The notes under the pieces were generated by a model that did no database searches, was not told the origin of the DNA, and saw nothing but the letters and a program-made list of their open reading frames with translations. A stretch of DNA of 64,000 nucleotides from the NCBI GenBank assembly GCA_040506275.1, contig JBEVXD010000004.1:62001-126000 (forward strand), given 5' to 3'. The stretch is from Thiodiazotropha sp040506275 (GTDB taxonomy: Bacteria; Pseudomonadota; Gammaproteobacteria; Chromatiales; Chromatiaceae). Positions 34,989 to 43,261 of the stretch are shown here, in pieces; within the stretch, counting starts at the first letter, position 1, and each line of letters starts with the position of its first letter. A program made the translations under genes and the position numbers.

Positions 34989-35945
34989 TCAGACTACCGC
35001 CAATCCGATTTTTGGAACACCTTCAACCAGCGTAACTCCGTGCAGTTTACTGGCTCTGATCGACTCACCAAGTAGTTCCACTGCCTGTGGACGCGGAAAA
35101 CTTTTACGCCAGGCCATGGCTATGCAACGCTTCGGAGACTCTTGTGTCAATGGGCGGGTAGTCAGTTGATCCCAGGGCAGGTACTCTCCGCCAATTGCCG
35201 AATCAGGAAGAATCGAAATACCGATTCCACTGGCCACCATGTAGCGAATGGTCTCAAGAGATCCACCCTCCAGACTCTTTTGAAGGTTTCCTTCGCCATT
35301 CGAGGTCTTTAAACACCCCGGACAGATCATTTTTACCTGTTCGCGGAAACAGTGTCCTTCACCCAGTAACAGCACGTCCTCCTTTTCCAGCTGCTTCTCA
35401 GTAATCGTCTCACAGGCCGCCAGAGGATGATTTACCCGCATCAGAACGGAAAAAGACTCTTCATACAATGGTCTTGTCGCAATCCCCGGCTCATCGTAAG
35501 GCAGGGAGATAATCACCACGTCTAACTCTCCCTGCTTCAACTGCTCAGTCAGATTTGCGGTAAAATTCTCTTTGATTATCAGACTCATAGCACTGGCACG
35601 GGCATACAGCGTGGGAATCAGATAAGGAAACAGGTAGGGCCCAACAGTATAGATAGCCCCGACATTTAAAGGTCCAACCAGCTGATCTACACTTTGACTG
35701 GCAAGTTGTCGTATTGTCCCCGCCTCTTCCAACACCCTTTGCGCCTGAGCCACTATACGCTCTCCCGCGGAGGTCAGGCTGACTTCTCCCTGGCCCCGCT
35801 CAAATAATCCGACACCGAGTTCCTCCTCCAGCTTTTTGACAGCTACACTGAGTGTTGGCTGGCTAACGTAACAGGCCTCGGCAGCGTGACCAAAATGGCG
35901 CTTTTGGGCAACTGCGACTATGTATCTAAGTTCATTTAGGGTCAT
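34989..35945 (-). CDS. oxyR: Hydrogen peroxide-sensing LysR regulator OxyR
   Basis: OxyR activates catalase, peroxidase and related genes when peroxide oxidises its cysteines. The 318-aa protein has the LysR helix-turn-helix (FGHAAEACYVSQPTLSVAVK). The sensing pair is at the canonical positions, Cys199 in GEGHCFREQ and Cys208 in ICPGCLK. A third cysteine, Cys211, creates a CPGC motif. The C-terminal effector domain is complete. It is convergent with the aldolase gene, with only 13 bp between the stops. The target genes are not in this window. Confidence 0.93.
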   Translation of the reverse strand: MTLNELRYIVAVAQKRHFGHAAEACYVSQPTLSVAVKKLEEELGVGLFERGQGEVSLTSAGERIVAQAQRVLEEAGTIRQLASQSVDQLVGPLNVGAIYTVGPYLFPYLIPTLYARASAMSLIIKENFTANLTEQLKQGELDVVIISLPYDEPGIATRPLYEESFSVLMRVNHPLAACETITEKQLEKEDVLLLGEGHCFREQVKMICPGCLKTSNGEGNLQKSLEGGSLETIRYMVASGIGISILPDSAIGGEYLPWDQLTTRPLTQESPKRCIAMAWRKSFPRPQAVELLGESIRASKLHGVTLVEGVPKIGLAVV

Positions 35946-36142
35946 GATATATATTGTAGACGAGGCTATAGAAAAAATTAATTGATGTAAAAATGTTAAC
36001 GCTTCAACAGAAATTGAAGCCGAATGTGGAATAATTCCTAAGTTTAGGACATTGAAGTAAAAAATCGGTTTTTGCTTTAGCCATTACTGTTCTAATATTA
36101 TGTCAATATAACGATGATCCTGCTGGGGCCTGGAGAGTCAAA

Positions 36143-37021
36143 TTGCTCGTCAGCTTTAAAAACAGAAAGATGAACCGCTCTATGAGTAGCCATCCCGACT
36201 ACAAGCCAGAACTATTCAGGCAACTGCCTGATGATGGATTGAAGGTACTGCAAATCACGGATAGCCATCTCTATGCGGATCCGTCACGATGTCTATTGGG
36301 TATCAATACCCTTGAGACATTCGACCAGGTACTGGGACAGGCGCTGCAGGAAGCCGGCAGACCGGATATCGTGCTCGCCACCGGTGACTTGGTACATGAT
36401 GCCTCCGACAGTGGCTATAAGCGGCTGCTTGGTAGACTCAAATTGACCGAAATACCAACCTACTGTCTGCCTGGCAATCATGATCAGCCGGAAAAAATGA
36501 AGCAGATACTCAATCAGGAGAACGTGCACTGCATATCCAGTACGCAGGCTAAAGGCTGGTCTCTGGTTTTCCTTGATTCCACAATACCGGGCAGTGATGG
36601 TGGCACAATCAATGAAACAGAGTTGAGATTGCTGCAGAAGTTGCTTGAGTCTCACCCTGACAAACACACCCTGGTCTGTATGCATCACCACCCACTACCC
36701 GTGGGTAGCCGCTGGATGGATACAATGGTATTGGAGAGGTCAGAGCCATTTTTCGATCTGATCCAGAACCACCCCCAGGTAAAAGGGATACTCTGCGGAC
36801 ATATCCACCAGACCTTCGAGGCAACGCACAACGGCCTTAAGATTCTCGGCTCGCCTTCCACCTGTGTACAATTCACCGCAGGTGAAGACGATTTTGCCAT
36901 CGACGCGACACCACCGGGTTATCGTTGGCTGAGTCTGCAACCGGATGGTGAAATTCTAAGTGGTATCAGTGCGCTTCCAGAGATCCCCTCAGGACTCGAC
37001 CTGGCTTCTATCGGCTACTGA
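36143..37021 (+). CDS. cpdA: 3',5'-cyclic AMP phosphodiesterase CpdA
   Basis: CpdA is a class III cAMP phosphodiesterase and calcineurin-like metalloenzyme that lowers cAMP. All metal-ligand motifs are present: DSHLYAD, GDLVHD, GNHDQP, MHHHPLPVGS and GHIHQTFE. The 292-residue frame begins at a TTG preceded by GGAGAG, a good ribosome-binding distance. ATG codons at 36170 or 36182 (MSSHPDYKPELFRQ) are alternatives that bring the length closer to E. coli CpdA. It is monocistronic and followed by the inverted-repeat element. Confidence 0.92.
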   Translation: MLVSFKNRKMNRSMSSHPDYKPELFRQLPDDGLKVLQITDSHLYADPSRCLLGINTLETFDQVLGQALQEAGRPDIVLATGDLVHDASDSGYKRLLGRLKLTEIPTYCLPGNHDQPEKMKQILNQENVHCISSTQAKGWSLVFLDSTIPGSDGGTINETELRLLQKLLESHPDKHTLVCMHHHPLPVGSRWMDTMVLERSEPFFDLIQNHPQVKGILCGHIHQTFEATHNGLKILGSPSTCVQFTAGEDDFAIDATPPGYRWLSLQPDGEILSGISALPEIPSGLDLASIGY

Positions 37022-37452
37022 ACAGTCAGTGTGGTCTCCCATCTATTAACCCGGCAATCGATCGAGGACACTACACTAGTGGACCATGCGGTAAATTAAG
37101 GTAACGATCAGAGCCCCGCTCATCAGTCAAGGCAAGGCGTACGCCGCAGGGAATGGCAAGCCCTTTCCAAGGAGTACAACGCAGCATTGACTGATGAGCG
37201 GGGCTCCCTTCGGGCCGGCCCACAAGCCTCAGCAGCTTCGTTGCACTCACTTGAATTGGCCTGCCAGTCCTAAATATTTCATTTAGTAAGAATGTGTCTG
37301 TCTCCTAGATGGCTTAATGTATAACCTGATGTAGGTCGGATAAGCGGAGCGCCATCCGACAATCTCCTGCGGGAACCACCTGAAATGTTGGATGGCGCTC
37401 CGCTTATCCAACCTACCAGTCATTGAAATCCACTCTAATCCCAGATTAATAT
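37022..37452. other. Intergenic region filled by an inverted-repeat element
   Basis: After 54 bp of unique sequence the gap between cpdA and sfsA is taken up by the TIR-bounded element at 37076-37500. It carries three layers of internal repeat and has no protein-coding frame of note. Confidence 0.6.
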
Positions 37453-37500
37453 CTAGTGGGTCCGGCTGATCGTTACCTTATTTACCGCATGGCCCACTAG
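37076..37500. mobile_element. 425-bp non-autonomous element with 35-bp terminal inverted repeats
   Basis: The left end (37076-37111, CTAGTGGACCATGCGG...) and right end (37466-37500, ...CCGCATGGCCCACTAG) are reverse complements over 35 bp, with one mismatch and one single-base gap. Both outer ends are CTAG, which could be a 4-bp target-site duplication. Inside are a perfect 20-bp inverted repeat (37111-37130 with 37187-37206) and a second inverted pair of palindromic repeats (37331-37360 with 37388-37416). No transposase is encoded. The right end supplies the last 13 codons of sfsA, and its stop codon lies at 37453-37455. Confidence 0.8.
37331..37416. repeat. Inverted pair of GTAGG...GGATAAGCGGAGCG palindromes
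   Basis: GTAGGTCGGATAAGCGGAGC (from 37331) is mirrored by GCTCCGCTTATCCAACCTAC (ending at 37416), about 27 bp apart. This is a REP/BIME-like doublet nested within the larger element. Similar GTAGG-headed repeats around GCTTCGCTTATCC are common in proteobacterial intergenic DNA; a shorter relative is at 11404-11432. Confidence 0.7.
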
Positions 37501-38202
37501 TTTGACAGGAACCTCTTCAGCCACCTTCATGGCCTGTTTGCTGTGCGCTATCCGAAGCGCGAGCACCTCTACCCCGGATTTCTCAACCACCCGACGCAAA
37601 GTAGTTCCATAATCCGGATCAATATTATCTGCAGGTGAGAAGTAGTTACCCTCAGGACGATTGAGTGCATATATCATCACCGCCCGACACCCGCCTTCAG
37701 ATAGCTGCGCGAGCTGCTCCAGATGCTTTCGTCCACGCAGGGTTACCGCATCGGGAAAACTAAGTCCCTTACCTTCCCATAGGGTTACATTTTTGACTTC
37801 AATCCAGACATCAGGCACCCCCTCCCCTGGCAGCATAAAATCAAACCTGGATCGCTCCCCATGACTTTCAAAGGGCACTTCCCTTCTGACCGTCCGGTAA
37901 TCTGCCACAGGCTTAATAAGTCCGCCCTTAAGTGCCTCTTCCACCACCGGATTGGTTCGTCCGGTATGAACGCCAATCCAACCCTGGCCCATATCAACCC
38001 GCTCCAGGGTCCAGGGGAGCTTCCTGCGCGGGTTATCGCTATAACTGATCTGTACCGGAGCTCCGGGTTCCCAGCATCCGGACATACTCCCGGTATTGGG
38101 GCAGTGAACCGTCAGAATCTCTCCATCAGACAACTCAACATCTGCTAAAAACCGCTTGTAGCGTTTTATGATATGGCCATTCGTTAATGGCGGAAGCCTC
38201 AT
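37453..38202 (-). CDS. sfsA: DNA/RNA nuclease SfsA, with a C-terminus extended by a mobile element
   Basis: SfsA is a nucleic-acid-binding nuclease first described as sugar fermentation stimulation protein. The 249-aa product has YKRFLADVELSDGEILTVHC, the HCPNTGSMSGCWEPG motif, the nuclease-core acidic residues in SRFDFMLPGEG and IEVKNVTLWEG, and FPDAVTLRGRKHLEQL. E. coli SfsA is 234 aa and ends in PVTL; here the matching PVKLV is followed by 13 extra residues (GHAVNKVTISRTH). Those residues are encoded by the terminal inverted repeat of the 37076-37500 element and the adjoining bases. Removing the element and one CTAG copy restores PVKLV followed directly by TAG. Confidence 0.93.
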   Translation of the reverse strand: MRLPPLTNGHIIKRYKRFLADVELSDGEILTVHCPNTGSMSGCWEPGAPVQISYSDNPRRKLPWTLERVDMGQGWIGVHTGRTNPVVEEALKGGLIKPVADYRTVRREVPFESHGERSRFDFMLPGEGVPDVWIEVKNVTLWEGKGLSFPDAVTLRGRKHLEQLAQLSEGGCRAVMIYALNRPEGNYFSPADNIDPDYGTTLRRVVEKSGVEVLALRIAHSKQAMKVAEEVPVKLVGHAVNKVTISRTH

Positions 38203-38361
38203 TCGGCAACCTCCTGGTTAATAAATACAAAGTCTCATGCTGGGTTTATCCCTATTCGGCTTAGTGTATTATCTCTGTAATAGAAAGTTGCGGTATAAAT
38301 ATCGACAACAAGCAAAATACACCGCAACAAGACAAAAACGACCCATCAGAGGTATCACATC

Positions 38362-39069
38362 ATGACACGCTTGAAATGGCTTACGGTTTATACCCTATTA
38401 GTACTGGGCTCTTCGGAGCTATCAGGCGATGACCATCAGAACAGTCGACAATTCAATGTCAATCCGAACAATATGATGGGTGGTATGATGAATCCCATGC
38501 GTAACATGTTTGGTGGTTCCGACAGAAACCAGGGTGGATATAACGACTATTACAATACACCCTACTACGCGCCTCAGGCCTATCCAGGCTATCCACAGGG
38601 GTACCCTTATCCAAGTGGAAATTATGGGCAACCCCCGATGGGCTATGGCGCACCTACCGCCCAATATCCTGTGAATCCAGGATATCAACAACCCACTCAA
38701 CAGGCATCACCTACCCCAAGCTATACAGAACAGCCCGCCCAGAACTATCAATCCGCACCAACATCGAGATCCACGACTCAATACAGATCTGCACCCCAGG
38801 AGCAATTCCAGTTCCGGCCCATGGATCAGCAACCGGCAGAGCAGAACTCTGCAGGGAGTCTGAACATGCCCTACCAACAGTCTCCAACACCAACTCCTCA
38901 GGCATCATCAGGATATTCCAGCAACCCCTCCTCACCACAAGGTTACCAACAGCCACCGGTCTACCGGAACAATTCCCAGGATCCCTCGGCCAATTACACT
39001 CCATACAACGAAGCGGTTGAGCCGACGATGAAGTTCAGGCCACTCGATCAACCTGGGTATTCTCAATAG
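38362..39069 (+). CDS. Low-complexity Tyr/Pro/Gln-rich exported protein
   Basis: No family is recognised. The 235-aa protein has a likely signal peptide (MTRLKWLTVYTLLVLGSSEL). A Met/Asn/Gly-rich stretch (NPNNMMGGMMNPMRNMFGG) follows, then a long disordered Tyr-Pro-Gln-Gly-Ser region (YPGYPQGYPYPSGNYGQPP). The short motif FRPMDQ (near residue 150) recurs as FRPLDQ at the C-terminus. The composition resembles adhesive, spore-coat or phase-separating repeat proteins. It stands alone between sfsA and acyP, and a GC-rich hairpin follows the stop. Confidence 0.75.
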   Translation: MTRLKWLTVYTLLVLGSSELSGDDHQNSRQFNVNPNNMMGGMMNPMRNMFGGSDRNQGGYNDYYNTPYYAPQAYPGYPQGYPYPSGNYGQPPMGYGAPTAQYPVNPGYQQPTQQASPTPSYTEQPAQNYQSAPTSRSTTQYRSAPQEQFQFRPMDQQPAEQNSAGSLNMPYQQSPTPTPQASSGYSSNPSSPQGYQQPPVYRNNSQDPSANYTPYNEAVEPTMKFRPLDQPGYSQ

Positions 39070-39148
39070 GGAGGGTCATCAACTGCTAAGAGTATGTTGA
39101 ATGGTGGTTATATATCTTCATGCGGAAGCACTGGAAAGAGTATAAATC

Positions 39149-39174
39149 GCGGGGTACCGCCCCGCTGCGGTTTT
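39149..39174 (+). terminator. Possible Rho-independent terminator
   Basis: GCGGGG (39149-39154) pairs with CCCCGC (39160-39165) around a 5-base loop, followed by TGCGG and four Ts. It lies about 80 bp after the low-complexity gene. The T-tract is short, so termination strength is uncertain; it may be another palindromic repeat. Confidence 0.4.
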
Positions 39175-39263
39175 AAGCTGGTATATGTTGCATCACCCAT
39201 CCTGAAATGGATCCGTACCACTTGCACCAGAGTATCTCCGATACAGTCTGAGCTGATCTAAAC

Positions 39264-39554
39264 TCAGCTAATGGAAAAATCACTGAATATCTGCTGATCG
39301 ATGACTTCACAGGAGACCCCGGACACTTTTGCGTCTGCCGGACCTTTGCGTAACCAATTCCTGAGCTCGTCAATCGACTCCACAGCACCGCAAGCGACTA
39401 CCTCTACCCGGCCATCACTCAAGTTTTTAGCGAACCCTTTGATACCCAGGCCCTGGGCCACATGTCTTGCTGAAGCACGGTAAAAAACCCCTTGAACCCG
39501 TCCGCCAACAAAACAGCGCACACAGATTGGCCCGGCTTCGCCTCGATCATTCAT
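39264..39554 (-). CDS. acyP: Acylphosphatase
   Basis: AcyP is a small enzyme hydrolysing the carboxyl-phosphate bond of acylphosphates. The 96-aa protein has the phosphate-binding GGRVQGVFYRASARHVAQ with the catalytic arginine, and GFAKNLSDGRVEVVACG with the catalytic asparagine. The C-terminal DFSIS is slightly shorter than usual but complete. Its ATG lies within the last codons of the upstream HlyD-like gene (8-bp overlap), so it is co-transcribed with that operon. Confidence 0.93.
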   Translation of the reverse strand: MNDRGEAGPICVRCFVGGRVQGVFYRASARHVAQGLGIKGFAKNLSDGRVEVVACGAVESIDELRNWLRKGPADAKVSGVSCEVIDQQIFSDFSIS

Positions 39555-40311
39555 CCGAAATCCTCAAAACTGCCTTCTCCCCAGCTCTGATCAACGTTGA
39601 CTCAGGGATTTGAAAGCTCGCCTCCAATGCGTAGCGCGCTCCATTTGCATCCTCTGAAACAGGTTTTAAACCCAACCGCGAAATCTCTCCTTTCAACCAT
39701 TTCCCCCTCACTCCAATCTGCACTGCGGTTCCTGGTTTCAGCTTAACAGCACCACGGGCATCAATATCTGTCACTGCTTTCATTCGAGAGGTATCACAAA
39801 AATGGAGTAAGGGTACAGCACTATCCCGATTGATAACCGCCTGCCCTGGTTGAACATATATCTTTTCAACAACACCGTCGAAAGGCGCGGTTATCTTACT
39901 GTACTCCCGCTGCAGGCGTATCTTGACCAATTGCGCTTCCGCTTCCCGATAGGCAGCATCCGACATGGCAGCCTCAATCTCTGCCTGCTTACGCTCATGA
40001 TCTGATAACAGGGTCCTATCATACAGTTCAAGTGCACGATCCAACTCTCTTTTTGCTTCAGCATTCTGTTGAGTCGTCGCTTCGAGGCGTGACTCTGCAG
40101 CAGCAAGCTGGCTTTTAAAGCCCCGTTGGTCAAGCTCGATCAATATCGTTCCACGGCTGACAGCCTCTCCCTCGATTCCATTCACACGACTTACCATGCC
40201 GTCCACCAAGGTACTTAGCTCAACCTGTTGATACCAATCTGTCACCGCCTCTAAATCCTGGGCTATCGACTGTCCACTGAACAGCAAACAGAAAATCATC
40301 AGTACCCTCAT
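39547..40311 (-). CDS. HlyD/RND-type periplasmic adaptor protein
   Basis: The frame is open to 40353, but AGGGGG precedes the ATG at 40311, which begins with a signal peptide (MRVLMIFCLLFSGQSIAQ). That gives 254 aa. The product is a short membrane-fusion protein. It has a lipoyl half-motif (VDGMVSRVNGIEGEAVSRG), a coiled-coil hairpin (AAAESRLEATTQQNAEAKRE), the returning half (KITAPFDGVVEKIYVQPGQA) and a beta-barrel. It would bridge an inner-membrane pump and the TolC-like protein encoded just upstream. No pump gene is present in the operon. It overlaps acyP at its 3' end. Confidence 0.9.
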   Translation of the reverse strand: MRVLMIFCLLFSGQSIAQDLEAVTDWYQQVELSTLVDGMVSRVNGIEGEAVSRGTILIELDQRGFKSQLAAAESRLEATTQQNAEAKRELDRALELYDRTLLSDHERKQAEIEAAMSDAAYREAEAQLVKIRLQREYSKITAPFDGVVEKIYVQPGQAVINRDSAVPLLHFCDTSRMKAVTDIDARGAVKLKPGTAVQIGVRGKWLKGEISRLGLKPVSEDANGARYALEASFQIPESTLIRAGEKAVLRISDE

Positions 40312-40488
40312 CACTATCCCCCTTATACTTTTTGATATTTTCAACCGCTCCACTCGATTCTATTTTTTCATTCGGATGTAACCACATGGAGTTCGGAATA
40401 GTGGTTCATCGTAGTTCCCGGATATATTCTCTGGAGATCATCCAGGTTACCTGGTGAACAGCTGAGTCATCGTCATATTCCTATCCGA

Positions 40489-41799
40489 TTATGGCACTTC
40501 AGCTCTCTCTTCTTGATCCAGCAATCCCCCCGTTAAGGCTTTGAGGTGTGCCAATGCCAACTGTATTTGGTAGGTATTCTTGGCACTCTGATACTGAATT
40601 GCTGCAATCTGGGTCATCGAATCCCCCAGATCAGAGGAGAGATCCAAGTCATAGAGTGTTCGACTTCGATCCAGATAGAGGTCACGATAATCACCAGTCA
40701 CACCGATCTCTTCAGACTCAATACGCAACTGCTCGAGTTCCATCCAATAATCAAGAACCTGCTGCCTGAGGGCAAGTTCATAAGCTGCAAGTTCAGCTTG
40801 TTTCTGTTGGATCAAAGCACGCTGTTTTGCCGTTGCAGCATCGACCCGACTGCCTTGGTAGAGCGGCAGCTCAAACACCAGAGATGCGGTCAGGGGGTTG
40901 CGTCCCCCAAGCTCCCGCTCATAAGTAGCCGCCTCAAGTTGAGCGCGAATTACCGGATTTCCCTCCGATTCACTCGCCTGTAACTTTTTTTGTGCCGCCT
41001 GTAGCTCAGCCCTGATCTTTCTGAGTCCTGGGTTACCGGTTATGGCAAGCTCCACCAACGCCTCGATTTCAGCCACCTTATCCAATGGTTCGAAGTGAGG
41101 TATCTCCAGTTCGGCGGGAAGATCGAGAGGTCGATTCAGACTGATCGCCAATTGGGATCGGGTGATGCGTTGGCGATTACCACTGACCGTCAGCTTGCGT
41201 CTGGATTTTTGGTAGAGGCTCTCCAACTCCAGCATCTCGATATCTGACACCTTACCCAGCTCGTTCCTGGTGCGGGCACGATCGAAGCGGATGTAGTCTA
41301 TGGAAAGGGCTTCGTTGTCCCTGGCATTCTCTAAATCTGCCAAAAGAACATTGAAGAATCGAGCCATCACATCCAGTCTGCGTTGCTGGCGCACTTCAAT
41401 AAGCTGCCAGCGGCGGGACTCTAAATCTGCCTCAGCCGCCTCCATTGCATGAGAAGTACGGCCAAAATCATAAAGCTGTTTGCTGACCCTGAGTCTGGCC
41501 AGGCTATCATTATGGGTCTGGTAGACAGCGATTTCCGAAGGTTCAATAGCACGCAATTCCGCACTGACATCAATACGTAAATCGTCACCAGAATCGGCCT
41601 GTAGTTTTTCTGCTTCGGATAGGGCCAGGGCAGCAACCGCCAAGTCCCGTTCAGGGTGCTCCTCATCCGCCAGGCTCAGCGCATGTCCGAGTGAAAGCGG
41701 GGTCGGCAGGGGTTCCAGTGCAGCAACATCCAATGGGATAAAAAAGAAGATCAGCAGAAGCGGGCGACCCATGGAGATTTTATTGATCAAACTCGTCAC
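40489..41799 (-). CDS. TolC-family outer membrane efflux protein
   Basis: The 436-aa protein has a signal peptide (PLLLIFFFIPLDVAA). The duplicated OEP domain of TolC-type channels is rich in long coiled-coil helices. Family-like segments are LSLGHALSLADEEHPE, SLARLRVSKQLYDFGRTSHA and ASLVFELPLYQGSRVDAATA. It starts at a GTG that overlaps the stop of the thioredoxin-like gene by one base. It is separated from the HlyD-like gene by about 180 bp. It would form a trimeric outer-membrane duct for an efflux complex. Confidence 0.9.
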   Translation of the reverse strand: MTSLINKISMGRPLLLIFFFIPLDVAALEPLPTPLSLGHALSLADEEHPERDLAVAALALSEAEKLQADSGDDLRIDVSAELRAIEPSEIAVYQTHNDSLARLRVSKQLYDFGRTSHAMEAAEADLESRRWQLIEVRQQRRLDVMARFFNVLLADLENARDNEALSIDYIRFDRARTRNELGKVSDIEMLELESLYQKSRRKLTVSGNRQRITRSQLAISLNRPLDLPAELEIPHFEPLDKVAEIEALVELAITGNPGLRKIRAELQAAQKKLQASESEGNPVIRAQLEAATYERELGGRNPLTASLVFELPLYQGSRVDAATAKQRALIQQKQAELAAYELALRQQVLDYWMELEQLRIESEEIGVTGDYRDLYLDRSRTLYDLDLSSDLGDSMTQIAAIQYQSAKNTYQIQLALAHLKALTGGLLDQEERAEVP

Positions 41800-42338
41800 T
41801 ACTTCCTAAGTTCCTTTTTTTTAGCCCGTTTATAACGTGTAAAATTTGTCGATTTATAGTGCTCTTCCACCACGAACTCACCGAGCCACAAAAACTCCTC
41901 GGCAGTGTTAGTCGCGCCCGTGAAACGGGTAATCAAATTACCCTCCAGATCGAAAAAACCGAAAACGGGAGTTGCGCGCACTTTAAACTGCTTAAAGGCG
42001 AAGTCTTTCTCCTTCATTGGTTGCCCCTTGAAATCGGCAATCTCCACATCCCCTTCAATATCTACGGTATATACCTGGAAATGTGATTTAAAGTAGTCCT
42101 GTACCTCCACTTGATTAAGCACTCTGCTCTTCATCCGGTGGCAAAAGGGGCATTCATCCATTTCAAACATGATCAATATCCCTTTTTTTCCCTCTTCTCT
42201 GGCAACATCCAGCTCTTCGCTGAAATCGCCCAGTGACTGATCAAAAAAATAGTTGACTGGATCACGGGTAGCAGCGATTGCATCGCCAAAAAAGAGGCTA
42301 GTCAGGATCAGTAAAAATATGGACCGAGTCATTATCAC
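41799..42338 (-). CDS. Periplasmic thioredoxin-fold protein, SoxW-like
   Basis: The 179-aa product has a signal peptide (FLLILTSLFFGDAIAA) and a thioredoxin fold. The redox motif is CPFC in FEMDECPFCHRMKSRV and the cis-proline is in VRATPVFGFFD. Thioredoxins of this type (SoxW/DUF255-like) reduce periplasmic thiols, often in sulfur-oxidation or cytochrome maturation contexts. The C-terminal tail is unusually basic (RYKRAKKKELRK). It lies 5 bp after the TlpA-like gene and overlaps the TolC-like gene by one base, so all three are in one operon. Confidence 0.88.
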   Translation of the reverse strand: MIMTRSIFLLILTSLFFGDAIAATRDPVNYFFDQSLGDFSEELDVAREEGKKGILIMFEMDECPFCHRMKSRVLNQVEVQDYFKSHFQVYTVDIEGDVEIADFKGQPMKEKDFAFKQFKVRATPVFGFFDLEGNLITRFTGATNTAEEFLWLGEFVVEEHYKSTNFTRYKRAKKKELRK

Positions 42339-42343
42339 TCCCC

Positions 42344-42844
42344 TCAGTTGTTCTCTTCCTTAGCATCGGTTTCGTCATTTATGAAAGACTCTAGATCTTC
42401 CAGGGTCACAGGACCCACCTCACGGGCCACCAGCTCACCCTTAGGATTGACCAAAAATGAGGTAGGCAGACCAGGAACCCGACCCAATTCGGTTCGTGCC
42501 GCTGGTTTTGTCAATAAAATCGGATAACTCAGAAACTGCTCATCGACAAAAGCCTTGAGGCGAGGCGGGTCAATTCGCTCCATTGCAACACCTAATACCA
42601 CAGCATCCTTGTCCTTGTGATTTGAGTGGAACACTTCCAGCTCGGGTAGCTCTTCCCGACAGGGTGGACACCAAGTGGCCCAGTAGTTAACCAATACCCA
42701 TTTCCCCCGATAGTCCGAAAGGCGATAGCTCTTGCCATCCAGTCCAGGAAGCTCAAAATCTACCGGCTCTGCCATTACCGGGAGGAAAAACATCCACAAT
42801 CCGCAGAAAAGCAAGACGCGGCTTAGGGGATTGTTGTGCTGCAT
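42344..42844 (-). CDS. TlpA-like thiol:disulfide oxidoreductase
   Basis: The frame is open to 42871. GGAG lies 6 nt before the ATG at 42844 (MQHNNPLSRVLLFCGLWMFF), giving 166 aa with a signal peptide ending near PVMA. The mature domain shows DFELPGLDGKSYRLSDYRGK, the catalytic WCPPC in NYWATWCPPCREELPELE, and the cis-proline in GLPTSFLVNPKGEL. It is a TlpA/ResA-type periplasmic reductant. It heads an operon with the SoxW-like, TolC-like and HlyD-like genes. The combination of thiol reductants and an efflux duct suggests metal or thiol-linked export. Confidence 0.92.
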   Translation of the reverse strand: MQHNNPLSRVLLFCGLWMFFLPVMAEPVDFELPGLDGKSYRLSDYRGKWVLVNYWATWCPPCREELPELEVFHSNHKDKDAVVLGVAMERIDPPRLKAFVDEQFLSYPILLTKPAARTELGRVPGLPTSFLVNPKGELVAREVGPVTLEDLESFINDETDAKEENN

Positions 42845-43261
42845 AAATATCTCCGTAGTATTGATAATCATCTGGATGGCAGAATTATTAAGACCACCAT
42901 TCTCAGGCTAAATTCCGATAAGTGCAATTGAGGAAAACCTTAACCGGAACTTCCTATTTCCGCTCATGACAGTCATCCATGCCAGGAAAGCGTCCCATTG
43001 GAGCAGCCCAGTTCTCAGCAAGCCATGAATATTAAATAATTAAAATATAGTAATATTGCATATTCAATATAAATGCAGAATCTTGCCTGGAGTTACAGCT
43101 TTATACACTGAGTCGATCTCTATAACTACAGTCAACCAGTTTTTCACTGAATCTGAGGCATTGGGGGATTAGGTTAATATTACCTCTTAAGCTAATCTAT
43201 AGATGGTATAATTTGTTATGGACGCCAGAATATAAAGAAATGGATTTAACAGAAAATACAT
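42845..43261. other. Divergent AT-rich promoter region
   Basis: This 417-bp region lies between the TlpA-led operon (minus) and the unrecognised 537-aa gene (plus). A stretch of about 60 bases around 43020-43075 is nearly all A/T, as expected of promoters or UP elements. No frame, palindrome or repeat stands out. Confidence 0.5.
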
